The notes beneath the pieces were generated by a model. That model was given only the letters and a program-made list of their open reading frames with translations. It searched no databases and was not told the origin of the DNA. From contig CAVXME010000002.1 of NCBI GenBank assembly GCA_963762965.1, forward strand, positions 124,001 to 188,000: a DNA stretch of 64,000 bases. Direction: 5' to 3'. The DNA comes from DATBAX01 sp963762965 (lineage in GTDB: Bacteria; Acidobacteriota; Terriglobia; Terriglobales; Acidobacteriaceae). The position numbers were made by a program, and so were the translations under genes. Each line of letters opens with the position of its first letter. Position 1 is the stretch's first letter. This document shows positions 25,910 through 33,447 of this stretch, one piece after another.

Positions 25910-26263
25910 ATGCAGTTGAAAATGAGCATCAAGCCCACTAGCGATGCCATCCTGGTGGTGAATTGCTCGGGCCGCATTGTCTTCGGGGAGGAGTCTGCAA
26001 GCCTGCGAGACACCATAAAGAAGCTGCTTACCTCGAACAAACGCATCGTGCTGAACCTGGCCGAAGTTACGTACATAGACAGCGGCGGCCTGGGCACGCT
26101 AGTGGCGCTCTATATCACGGCGAAGAGCAACGAGGGTTCGATCAAGCTGGCGAACCTGACGCCACGTGTCGGAGACCTGTTGCAAGTCACCAAGCTGCTC
26201 ACCGTGTTTGAGGTCTATGACAGCGAGGAACAGGCGATCGAGTCATTTCGAAAGGCAGCTTAA
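25910..26263 (+). CDS. STAS-domain protein (anti-sigma factor antagonist-like)
   Basis: The 117-residue protein is a single STAS domain: ILVVNCSGRIVFGEESASLRD, RIVLNLAEVTYIDSGGLGTL with the phosphorylatable Ser in IDSGG, and LTPRVGDLLQVTKLLTVFEVY. Such proteins bind anti-sigma kinases (SpoIIAB/RsbW type) in partner switching. No kinase or phosphatase gene is adjacent. Good ribosome site GGAAGGAG upstream. The internal ATG at 25922 is an alternative start. Confidence 0.88.
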   Translation: MQLKMSIKPTSDAILVVNCSGRIVFGEESASLRDTIKKLLTSNKRIVLNLAEVTYIDSGGLGTLVALYITAKSNEGSIKLANLTPRVGDLLQVTKLLTVFEVYDSEEQAIESFRKAA

Positions 26264-26352
26264 GGCGCGGTGCTTTGATCCTTGAAGGGCTGCCCGTTGG
26301 CAGTTCGCATTTCAACAACTCCGTCTTGCCAAGTCTGTCCTCGTCGACTCGA

Positions 26353-26697
26353 ATGACCATGCAGAGGCGTATTCTGGCTACGATCCGCCGAATCCCACGC
26401 GGCAAGGTTTCCAGTTATGGCGCTGTCGCCAGGGCCGCTGGATATCCGGGTTCAGCCCGGCAAGTGGTCGGAGTGTTGCGCCGGTCCGTTGGATTGCCCT
26501 GGCATCGAGTGTTGGGTGCTGGTGGAGCGATCAAGTTGCAAGGCGATCATGCGATGGAGCAGCGATTCCGGCTGGAAGCGGAGGGAGTGGGGTTTCGCGG
26601 CCGGCGCGTGGATATGAAGCAGTTTGAGTTCCGCTTCCCAGGCGCGAGGTCAACTCACAAGAAGTCCATCCGGAAGAAATCGCGGAAAACTGCTTAG
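26353..26697 (+). CDS. alkyltransferase-like protein (ATL), MGMT family without catalytic Cys
   Basis: From ATG 26353 the product is 114 residues. It has the DNA-binding helix-turn-helix of O6-alkylguanine transferases: RRILATIRRIPRGKVSSYGAVARAAGYPGSARQVVG. The active-site PCHRV motif is PWHRV (LPWHRVLGAGG): Cys is replaced by Trp, the hallmark of ATL proteins, which bind alkylated guanine and hand it to nucleotide excision repair. The C-terminus is Lys/Arg-rich. Gene overlaps the convergent DinB-like gene by four bases. Confidence 0.85.
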   Translation: MTMQRRILATIRRIPRGKVSSYGAVARAAGYPGSARQVVGVLRRSVGLPWHRVLGAGGAIKLQGDHAMEQRFRLEAEGVGFRGRRVDMKQFEFRFPGARSTHKKSIRKKSRKTA

Positions 26698-27242
26698 CGC
26701 TGGCTGATTTCCTTCGCCAAAACCCTCTGATTGAATTCGGCTGATCGGTTCCGCGGCACGCTCAACGACTTCCATTCGCGTCCTTTAAAATGTTTCGCCA
26801 GCAACACAATTTGCCCGCAATGATAGGAGTAGTGTGCGATCTGGCGGTTGATCGCCTGCATCACGGAATGGGCTTCTCCGCGGATCGGCACCGTTCGGCC
26901 CATGTCTGCTTCGCTCAGCGGTTCCAGAGCGGAGAAAACGCGATGCCAGCCTTCCTCCCAAATCTCTAGCAGTTCCTGGCGTGACGAAGGAGGCTGCTCG
27001 AATTCGGTGTCGCGATTGCGGTCCGGCTTTTCGCCATCGCTGGTCAGGAAGTCGGTCCAGCGCGAGCGCATATTGCCCGTCATGTGCTTGACGATAATGG
27101 CGATCGAGTTCATTTCTTCATCCAGCGTGGCGAAAAGGTGTTCATCGTTGACCTGTTCGATCGCGCCCTCAACCATTTTTTTATAGTGGTGGAACAGGGC
27201 GATGGAGTCTTCCAGATAAGAATCACTAAATTTGTGGGCCAT
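26694..27242 (-). CDS. DinB-superfamily protein (DUF1572-like)
   Basis: The 182-residue helical protein has the three-His metal pattern of the DinB/YfiT fold: IVKHMTGNMRSRW near residue 52 and RQIAHYSYHCGQIVLLAKHFKG near 137-148. The start is ATG 27242. Members bind a divalent metal and include thiol transferases; the substrate here is unknown. It is three bases downstream of the AhpD-like gene, so the two are probably co-transcribed. Confidence 0.85.
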   Translation of the reverse strand: MAHKFSDSYLEDSIALFHHYKKMVEGAIEQVNDEHLFATLDEEMNSIAIIVKHMTGNMRSRWTDFLTSDGEKPDRNRDTEFEQPPSSRQELLEIWEEGWHRVFSALEPLSEADMGRTVPIRGEAHSVMQAINRQIAHYSYHCGQIVLLAKHFKGREWKSLSVPRNRSAEFNQRVLAKEISQR

Positions 27243-27245
27243 GAT

Positions 27246-27641
27246 CTATACCTTGAACTGCGGGTCAATTTCAACCTGATATCCAGCGACCAGGCGATTG
27301 GTTTCATTCGCCATGCCGACAACGGCCATTAATTCCTTGAACATTTCATCGGTCATGCCCTTTTTTCTCGCTGAAGCAGTGTGAGAAGCGATGCAGTAAT
27401 TGCACTGGTTGCTGACGCTGACGGCAACGTAGAGCAATTCCTTGGTGAGCGGGTCGAGTGCGCCGGGGGCCATGATCTGCTTAATGTCTTCCCAAGTTCG
27501 CTTGAGCGTGACGGGATCGTGGGCAATGGCTTTCCAAAAATTATTGATCCAGTCGGTCTTGCGAGTGGCCATGATGTCGTCATAGACCGCGCGGACGGCG
27601 GGGCTGGCGTCTTTGTATTCGATGAGTCCGAGGGTTGCCAT
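27246..27641 (-). CDS. carboxymuconolactone decarboxylase/AhpD-family protein
   Basis: From ATG 27641 the product is 131 residues. It has the AhpD-like core ELLYVAVSVSNQCNYCIASHTASARKKG with the CxxC-x3-H redox motif and a long helical C-terminus. Such proteins reduce peroxiredoxins or act in thiol redox relays. It lies directly upstream of a DinB-like gene (spacing three bases). A start at 27671 would add ten residues. Confidence 0.85.
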   Translation of the reverse strand: MATLGLIEYKDASPAVRAVYDDIMATRKTDWINNFWKAIAHDPVTLKRTWEDIKQIMAPGALDPLTKELLYVAVSVSNQCNYCIASHTASARKKGMTDEMFKELMAVVGMANETNRLVAGYQVEIDPQFKV

Positions 27642-27662
27642 TTTGTCTCCGACCAAAAAACT

Positions 27663-27743
27663 TTTCACCACGGAGGCACGGAGTCACAGAGAAAATCTAA
27701 ATTCTTTCTGGTTTCTCCGTGCCTCCGTGCCTCCGTGGTGAAA
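27663..27743. repeat. 21-bp inverted repeat, probable terminator of xdhC
   Basis: Bases 27663-27683 and 27723-27743 are perfect 21-bp inverted copies of a CACCACGGAGGCACGG-type word with a 39-base loop. They lie between the xdhC stop (27748) and the AhpD-like start, so the structure could end xdhC transcription. The word is itself made of 8-base GGAGGCAC units. Confidence 0.7.
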
Positions 27744-27747
27744 GCCT

Positions 27748-28605
27748 TTAGTTCTTTTCTTCTTCCAATGCAGTCTTTTCTTCGTCCTCATCCAGCTTTT
27801 GGTTATGGAACCAGCTCATGTGCGGCAAGGCTCGTTCGCAGTGGCGCCGCGCCGCAATTAATTCAGCCGTGATGGAGACGGCAATCTCTTCCGGCGTGAC
27901 CGCGCCAATATCGAGGCCCACCGGAGCATGTACCCGTTCGAAGAGATGCGCAGGAATGCCTTCTTTGGTCAGCTCGCGGAAGATCGTAATGGTCTTTCGT
28001 TTGGAGCCAATCATGCCCACGTAGCGCGCCTGGGTTTGCACGGCCCAACGGAGCACGCGCATATCGTCGCGATGGCCGCGGGTTACGATCACAATCGAGG
28101 ACGACTGATTCGGCGTGATCCCAGCCATGGCCTGCGCAAAGTCTTTGGCGATGATGGTTTTCGCCTCGGGGAAACGCTCGTGGCTGGCGTAACTTTTCCG
28201 GTCATCCACGATGGTGACATCGAATCCGGCATTGGTTGCGACTTTGGAGAGGCTCAACGAAACATGCCCTGCGCCAAAAATATAAAGTACCGCCGGCGGC
28301 AAGACTGGCTCGAGGAAAATATCAAGCGTTCCGCCGCAGACCAGCCCGGAATCGTACTTTGGATCATGATTCAGCTGGAAAGTCAGGCTGCGAGGTTTTT
28401 CACTCTCCATGACTTCGCGAGCGGCTTGCCACACCTCCGCTTCCACGCAGCCGCCGCCGATCGTACCCACGATGGAGCCATCGTCACGCACCAGCATTTT
28501 CGCCGTTTCGAAGGATGGAATCGATCCGCGCACGTTGACAATGGTCGCCACCGCGCCCCGGCGGCCTTCCTGGCGAAGCTTGACGATCTCTTCGTAGATG
28601 TCCAT
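27748..28605 (-). CDS. xdhC: XdhC/CoxI-family molybdoenzyme maturation factor
   Basis: The 285-residue protein has the two XdhC domains: N-terminal GRRGAVATIVNVRGSIPSF, DGSIVGTIGGGCVEAEVW and GLVCGGTLDIFLEP with the conserved Cys; C-terminal Rossmann-like LYIFGAGHVSLSLSKVATNAGFDVTIVDDR, IVIVTRGHRDDMRVLRW and YVGMIGSKRK. XdhC proteins insert sulfurated molybdenum cofactor into xanthine dehydrogenase-type enzymes. No such enzyme is next to it. The C-terminal Glu/Asp-rich tail is unusual. Confidence 0.92.
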   Translation of the reverse strand: MDIYEEIVKLRQEGRRGAVATIVNVRGSIPSFETAKMLVRDDGSIVGTIGGGCVEAEVWQAAREVMESEKPRSLTFQLNHDPKYDSGLVCGGTLDIFLEPVLPPAVLYIFGAGHVSLSLSKVATNAGFDVTIVDDRKSYASHERFPEAKTIIAKDFAQAMAGITPNQSSSIVIVTRGHRDDMRVLRWAVQTQARYVGMIGSKRKTITIFRELTKEGIPAHLFERVHAPVGLDIGAVTPEEIAVSITAELIAARRHCERALPHMSWFHNQKLDEDEEKTALEEEKN

Positions 28606-28663
28606 CTGCTGCTGATTATCAGTGGGTGATCAGAGCAAGTCAATTCGGGGAGTTTCATGACCA

Positions 28664-28698
28664 GCAAAGCAAAAGCCCCGGATCATCACTCCGGGGCT
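28664..28698 (-). terminator. rho-independent terminator of the allo-tRNA transcript
   Basis: AGCCCCGGA (28674-28682) and TCCGGGGCT (28690-28698) form a perfect 9-bp stem with a 7-base loop. On the minus strand it is followed by TTTTGCTTTG. No protein gene ends here on that strand, so it marks the end of the RNA transcript that starts at the tRNA. Confidence 0.75.
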
Positions 28699-28839
28699 AC
28701 TGGCGTAAAAACCAGTGGTACTGCGGACACGACCTGCCAGAATTATCGTCTCGCCAGACGGGTGCAAAGTCAAGTTAACTTAGGGTAATGGCCCAATTTG
28801 AAAATTGAGCCACTACCTAATTCAGGTGAGTGGACACCG
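28699..28839 (-). ncRNA. structured 3' trailer of the allo-tRNA with inverted copy of its D/anticodon half
   Basis: Downstream of the tRNA the minus-strand RNA can form: a 16-bp hairpin (28784-28799 with 28802-28817) whose two imperfect pairs are G-U wobbles on this strand but A-C mismatches on the other; a small hairpin CGTCT/AGACG (28747-28760); and a 28-base segment (28712-28739) complementary to the tRNA's D arm plus anticodon loop (28890-28916), with 14 consecutive perfect pairs over GACACGACCTGCCA. It ends at a terminator. The wobble asymmetry supports transcription from the minus strand. No known RNA family is recognised. Confidence 0.5.
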
Positions 28840-28927
28840 CGGAGGGCGGCGGAGTCGAACCGCAGTGGCTGATGGGCCATTCACCGACGTGGCAGGTCGT
28901 GTCCAGTACCCACTGGCAACGCCCTCC
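28840..28927 (-). tRNA. allo-tRNA-like gene: 8/4 acceptor-T fold, anticodon GCC, long variable arm
   Basis: Acceptor stem of 8 bp: GGAGGGCG (28927-28920) with CGCCCTCC (28848-28841). D stem of 5 bp with a 4-base loop (CCAGT-GGGT-ACTGG, 28916-28903). Anticodon loop CTGCCAC (28895-28889), anticodon GCC at 28893-28891, on a 4-bp stem with an A-G pair beyond. Variable region of 20 bases with a TGGC/GCCA stem. T stem of 4 bp (GCGG/CCGC) and consensus T loop TTCGACT (28859-28853). Discriminator G73; CCA is not encoded. 8+4 gives the normal 12-bp stack but not the canonical 7+5. The long variable arm and G73 are SerRS determinants, whereas GCC reads glycine codons. Confidence 0.75.
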
Positions 28928-28975
28928 AAACACGATCTGTCCTTAGCAACTTACGAGATTAGGACCACGCTCGTA

Positions 28976-28991
28976 TGTGATATCCATCACA
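28976..28991. promoter_or_regulatory. CRP/FNR-family palindrome between allo-tRNA and MDR dehydrogenase
   Basis: TGTGA-N6-TCACA (28976-28980, 28987-28991) is a perfect match to the CRP consensus and symmetric over six bases each side. Its centre is 56 bases upstream of the tRNA 5' end and 94 bases upstream of the dehydrogenase start, so either or both could be regulated. Confidence 0.5.
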
Positions 28992-29077
28992 GACGCCGAT
29001 TTCGTGTACCGAATTGGGACTGGCAGAATGATTCTGCATTGCTCCTGTGATAGTTTGATTTGCGTCAAGGGGTTGGC

Positions 29078-30100
29078 ATGAAAGCGGTTCGCATTCACGA
29101 ATTCGGTGGACCGGAAGTTCTTCGTTACGAAGATGCCCCCGATCCAGTCCCACGCAAAGATCAGGTACTTGTCCGGGTGAAAGCCTGTGCGATGAATCAT
29201 CTGGATATTTGGGTGCGCAAGGGACTCCCGGGAGTGAAGCTTCCTCATATTCTTGGTAGCGACATCGCCGGCGAAATCGTCGAAATTGGCGAGTATGTCA
29301 CGGGTTTCAATCCCGGCCAGCGGGTACTGCTCGCGCCAATGCATTTTTGCAATCACTGCGCGAAGTGTACGGCCGGGTTACAGAACCAGTGCCGTGAGTT
29401 CACGGTGCGCGGCAACGGCGTGGACGGCGGCAATTGCGAGTTGGTTGCAGTTCCTGCTGTCAGTGTGATCCCGATTCCGGATCAGCTCGATTTCAACCAG
29501 GCGGCGAGTGTGCCGCTGGTCTTCCTGACCGCCTGGCACATGCTGGTGGGCCGGGCAGGGATTCGTCCCGGACAAACTGTCTTGATTTTAGGTGCGAGTT
29601 CCGGCGTCGGGATTGCCGCCATTCAAATTGCCAAGCTATTTCAGGCCCGCGTGATCACGACCGCAGGCGATGAGAACAAACTGGTGCGAGGCCGCGCGTT
29701 GGGCGCGGACTACGGCATCAACCACTACACGCAGAAGATTTCCGAGGAAGTGAAGAAGATCACCAACCGGGAAGGTGTGGACATTGTGGTCGAGCACGTG
29801 GGCGCTGCCACCTGGGAAGAGAGTGTGAAATCGCTCAAGCCTGCGGGAACGCTGGTGACCTGCGGCGCAACCACGGGAGCAGCCGCCGCAATCGATTTGC
29901 GTTTTCTCTATTCCCGCCAGCTTTCGATCCTTGGTTCTTACATGGGCACCATGGGCGAGCTGCATGAAGTGTTGCAGCACGTTTTCGCGGGACGGCTGAA
30001 GCCAGTAGTGGACCGGGTGTTCCCGCTGAAAGAAGCTCGAGCGGCCCATGAGCACATGGAAAAGAGCCAAATGTTCGGGAAGATCGTGCTCAATCCTTGA
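29078..30100 (+). CDS. zinc-containing MDR-family alcohol dehydrogenase/quinone oxidoreductase
   Basis: From ATG 29078 the product is 340 residues. It has the GroES-like domain (KAVRIHEFGGPEVLRYED, NHLDIWVRKG, LGSDIAGEIVEIG), a structural zinc lobe with four Cys (CNHCAKCTAGLQNQC), and a Rossmann domain (VLILGASSGVGIAAIQIA). The catalytic-zinc Cys of alcohol dehydrogenases is Asn in AMNHLD, so it is nearer to quinone reductases that kept a structural zinc. Substrate unknown. The CRP-like site upstream may control it. Confidence 0.88.
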   Translation: MKAVRIHEFGGPEVLRYEDAPDPVPRKDQVLVRVKACAMNHLDIWVRKGLPGVKLPHILGSDIAGEIVEIGEYVTGFNPGQRVLLAPMHFCNHCAKCTAGLQNQCREFTVRGNGVDGGNCELVAVPAVSVIPIPDQLDFNQAASVPLVFLTAWHMLVGRAGIRPGQTVLILGASSGVGIAAIQIAKLFQARVITTAGDENKLVRGRALGADYGINHYTQKISEEVKKITNREGVDIVVEHVGAATWEESVKSLKPAGTLVTCGATTGAAAAIDLRFLYSRQLSILGSYMGTMGELHEVLQHVFAGRLKPVVDRVFPLKEARAAHEHMEKSQMFGKIVLNP

Positions 30101-30200
30101 GAGAGCCCCCTGGAGTGTGAGTAGGTCATTGGATCCAAATTCGCCCTCGCGTTGATCGCTTCGGCGAAGGCGAATTTGCGTTTCGACGGAGAAGGCTAAT

Positions 30201-31517
30201 TCAGTGCTTCTTCTTTTTTTTCGGCTTCTTTGGCCGTGGTCCCGGTTTGGGCCTCGGTGGTTTGGGGGGCTTCGGCCCAGGTGCGGGCTTTCCACCGCTG
30301 GGAACAGTCGTAACCGTTTTCTTGACCAGATCGACCACGAAACTTTCCAGCACGCTGGCGGCAGACGCGCCGCCACTCGCATAAGGAGCCGAAAGATACG
30401 TTCCTACAATTTGGGTTTTGCTTACTTCCAGACGGAGAAACCCGAAATTATCCTGATCGTACTGCTCGAGGGTGAGACCGTTTGCCAGCGTCAACGGTGC
30501 CGGGGGCTTGGCGCCATTAATCGGGTGGAGCGTCCCCAGTTTCGTATAGCCGCCGCCCCCAGCCACTACGTATGGAATCTCAAGCTTGCCCTTGGGCCCC
30601 TGGATCACATTGGTGAAACGCTGATAGTTATGGACATGCCCCGATAAAATTAGATCGGGATAGCGTTTCACCGCTGCAAAGCTAGCAGAAAGTACGTTAT
30701 CCACTACGCTGCTGCCCGAGTGCTCCTCATCACCAGAAAATGGCGGGTGGTGAACGGCAACGATCAAGGCAAGGTTCGGATCTGCGGCCGCCAGTTCGCT
30801 GCGGAACCAGGCAACCTGGTCCGGGTGGATCTCGCCTTCGGTCTCACCTACATTGGAAAACAGCCCAATGATGGTCGCGAGCGGCGTCGTGAAAGTCCAA
30901 TATACATATGGCAAATCCATCTGAGTTCGGTTCGCCCCGGTCTTAAGGGAGCCAAGATGACCGGGATTGGCCGACATGAAGTTCTGGACCCAACCATCGA
31001 GCGGAACCTTGGCCGGATTGACCGGACCATCATTCGGGTCGTCCGGCTGACAGTCGTGGTTGCCCGGAATGGCAACGATGAAACCCGGATAGTCTTTATA
31101 GGTTTCATAAAAATTGGCGCCGTATTTGTCGATATCGCCGGCAAAATAAACCACATCTCCGAGGTGGTAATAGAATGCGGGCTGTTTCCCGTCCGGCGAA
31201 CTTTGCGCATCCTGGGTCATAATTTTCGCGACCAGATCCTGCGGCCCGGAGTCCCGGTAATCCCCGGTGTCTCCCACGGTGTGAAACACCAAAACCCCGG
31301 CGCTCTTAATTTTTGCGATGTCGTCGGCAGAGAGCAACTGGGACAAATCAAACCTGTAGGGAAGTGGGCGAGCCGGAGGAAGAGGCTGGAAGGGATAATG
31401 GGGAAGCGGGGCGCCGCGGGAGGCTTGGACAGGGAAATTGGCCGCTGCAATCGGAGGGGTGTGGCTTTGCCGCTTGTTGGCGCCCATGCCGGTGTTGAAA
31501 AAACGAAATTGACTCAT
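30201..31517 (-). CDS. calcineurin-type metallophosphoesterase with basic Pro/Lys tail
   Basis: The 438-residue protein contains all five metallophosphoesterase motifs: HTVGDTGDYRD, YYHLGDVVYFAGD, IPGNHDC, VAVHHPPF and ILSGHVHNYQRF. The catalytic core (about 70-330) is of purple acid phosphatase-like type. A beta domain follows, and the C-terminal 40 residues are a run of Pro, Lys and Gly (KPPKPPRPKPGPRPKKPKK) that could bind polyanions or cell-wall polymers. No signal peptide is seen, so location is unclear. Substrate unknown. Confidence 0.85.
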   Translation of the reverse strand: MSQFRFFNTGMGANKRQSHTPPIAAANFPVQASRGAPLPHYPFQPLPPARPLPYRFDLSQLLSADDIAKIKSAGVLVFHTVGDTGDYRDSGPQDLVAKIMTQDAQSSPDGKQPAFYYHLGDVVYFAGDIDKYGANFYETYKDYPGFIVAIPGNHDCQPDDPNDGPVNPAKVPLDGWVQNFMSANPGHLGSLKTGANRTQMDLPYVYWTFTTPLATIIGLFSNVGETEGEIHPDQVAWFRSELAAADPNLALIVAVHHPPFSGDEEHSGSSVVDNVLSASFAAVKRYPDLILSGHVHNYQRFTNVIQGPKGKLEIPYVVAGGGGYTKLGTLHPINGAKPPAPLTLANGLTLEQYDQDNFGFLRLEVSKTQIVGTYLSAPYASGGASAASVLESFVVDLVKKTVTTVPSGGKPAPGPKPPKPPRPKPGPRPKKPKKKKKH

Positions 31518-31753
31518 AACAGCTCCTTAGAAAATCAGAGCCCGCTCCCGCCTCGTGACGAAGCTGGTGCGCGGAGCTCACAATTCGTGATCCAGGAAAA
31601 TTAAAGGGGCCTAAAACCGGAGAGGGAAGACGGCAACAGCTTACAGGAAAGAGTTGGCTTGTCAAGCGCGTTTTGCGAATTTACACCTTCGGATCAGAGG
31701 GATTGCGTGTCTTGAATCTGGATTCTGCGTCGAACTGCAAGTAGAATAAAGCC

Positions 31754-32314
31754 ATGTCCCGCGATCTGAACTTCGGCCCTTACGTCGCCGTCGAGGACGG
31801 CAAGAAAGTCGTCCATGACCTCACCTTTGGCAATCCCACGCCGGAGGGTGTGGTCCTCACCACGGTGGACAACGTGGTTAACTGGATGCGCAAGAATTCC
31901 ATCTGGCCGATGACGTTCGGACTCGCGTGCTGCGCCATCGAGATGATGTCTATGGGCGCGTCGCGTTTCGATATTGCCCGTTTCGGCGCGGAAGTGTTCC
32001 GGCCATCGCCTCGGCAATCAGACCTGATGATCATTGCCGGCCGGGTGTCGAACAAAATGGCGCCGGTGATCCGCCAGCTCTGGGAGCAGATGCCGGAACC
32101 CAAATGGGTGATCTCGATGGGAGCCTGTGCGACCTCGGGCGGTGTGTTCAACAATTACGCGTTGGTGCAGAGTGTCAACCAGGTCATTCCCGTGGATATC
32201 TATGTGCCCGGCTGCCCCCCGCGTCCCGAGCAATTGATCTACGCCATTACCCTGCTCCAGGAAAAAATCCAGAAGGAACGCGGAACCATGAAGCGCGCAT
32301 TGAATCTTACCTAG
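31754..32314 (+). CDS. nuoB: NADH-quinone oxidoreductase subunit B, solitary gene
   Basis: The 186-residue protein is NuoB, the subunit that carries the N2 4Fe-4S cluster of complex I. Cluster ligands: the Cys pair in FGLACCAIEM, MGACATSGG and VPGCPPRPE. IIAGRVSNKMAPV and LWEQMPEPKWVISMG are also conserved. Normally nuoB lies between nuoA and nuoC; here it is alone, followed by a GHMP kinase gene 51 bases on. It may be a second copy or the sole copy, which the window cannot tell. Confidence 0.95.
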   Translation: MSRDLNFGPYVAVEDGKKVVHDLTFGNPTPEGVVLTTVDNVVNWMRKNSIWPMTFGLACCAIEMMSMGASRFDIARFGAEVFRPSPRQSDLMIIAGRVSNKMAPVIRQLWEQMPEPKWVISMGACATSGGVFNNYALVQSVNQVIPVDIYVPGCPPRPEQLIYAITLLQEKIQKERGTMKRALNLT

Positions 32315-32365
32315 GCCAGTCATTTTCTCGCCCGTCCACTCTTTGTGTCATAATTCCGCGGCTGA

Positions 32366-33403
32366 ATGACTTCCATTCATAAACCCGCCTACGTGGTGAA
32401 CGGGCCCAGCATTTCTGCGCAAGCGCCCTGCCGCGCCGATCTTGCCGGTGGGACCATCGATTTGTGGCCGCTCTACCTGTTTCATCCCGGCGCGCTCACT
32501 TTGAATTTCGCGGTCAACATTCTCACGACCTGCCGGGTGACGCCACTCAAGGGCAAGCAAATCCATCTGCATTCGCTGGACACGAAAAAAGACGAGCACT
32601 TCGAAAGCTTGGAACAGTTGCGTGCCACGAAGAAATTTCGGCTGCCCCTCGCGGCCCGGCTGCTTCAGTTCTTTGCGCCCAAAGAGGGATTGTTGATTGA
32701 GACCAACTCTGAATCGCCTGCCGGCGCGGGCATTTCGGGGTCGTCCGCGCTGATGATTGCCACCACCGCGGCACTGGCGCGTTTTACCGACCGGAATCTC
32801 ACCCTCGAACAGATGCGCGTGATCGCCCAAAACGTCGAAGCCCAGATCATCAACGTTCCCACCGGCTGCCAGGATTACTACCCGGCGCTTTACGGCGGGG
32901 TGAGTGCAATCCATCTCGATGCTGACGGTATCCATCGCGAGGCTGTGCCTATCATGCCGGAGGAGATCGAGTCCCGATTTGTGCTGGCCTACACCGGCGC
33001 TCCCCGGCAATCCGGTATTAATAATTGGGAAGTGTTCCAGGCCCATATCAACGGCGATAAACGAGTGTTCCGCAACTTCGAGCGCATTGCCGAAATCGCC
33101 CGAGCCATGCATTCCGCTCTCGCCCGCGGCGAATGGGACGAAATGGCGCGGCTGCTGCGCGAAGAGTGGAAACTGCGCCGCACCAACGCCCCCCGCATCA
33201 CCACTCCGCTGATTGACAAGCTCATCTCGCTGGCCGCGAGGAATGGGGGCCGGGCCGCCAAGGCCTGCGGCGCGGGTGGCGGAGGCTGCGTGATCTTTCT
33301 GGTGGAAAAGGGCGCTGCTAGCCGCGTAGCCACGGTCATCGGGGAAAACGGCGGCCATGTGCTGCCCTTGCAAGTGGCCAGAGATGGCCTTCGATTTTTG
33401 TGA
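32366..33403 (+). CDS. GHMP-family sugar kinase (HddA-like)
   Basis: The 345-residue protein has the GHMP motifs: substrate motif QAPCRADLAGGTIDLWPLY, ATP motif SPAGAGISGSSALMIATTAAL and C-terminal KACGAGGGGCVIFLVEKG. It resembles D-glycero-D-manno-heptose 7-phosphate kinase and related sugar kinases in order and length, but no heptose pathway gene is near, so the sugar is uncertain. It follows nuoB closely without obvious functional link. Confidence 0.82.
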   Translation: MTSIHKPAYVVNGPSISAQAPCRADLAGGTIDLWPLYLFHPGALTLNFAVNILTTCRVTPLKGKQIHLHSLDTKKDEHFESLEQLRATKKFRLPLAARLLQFFAPKEGLLIETNSESPAGAGISGSSALMIATTAALARFTDRNLTLEQMRVIAQNVEAQIINVPTGCQDYYPALYGGVSAIHLDADGIHREAVPIMPEEIESRFVLAYTGAPRQSGINNWEVFQAHINGDKRVFRNFERIAEIARAMHSALARGEWDEMARLLREEWKLRRTNAPRITTPLIDKLISLAARNGGRAAKACGAGGGGCVIFLVEKGAASRVATVIGENGGHVLPLQVARDGLRFL

Positions 33404-33447
33404 TCCCGGCGCTATAATTGGGGTGGTCATCGGCTCCGGGGTGTTTT

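Noticed and set aside
28840..28927. Standard tRNA-Sec or tmRNA
   Set aside because: The anticodon is GCC rather than TCA, the fold is 8/4 rather than 8/5, and there is no tag-peptide frame or tmRNA end structure.
32348..33430. 360-residue minus-strand open frame
   Set aside because: Antisense to a GHMP kinase with all motifs intact.
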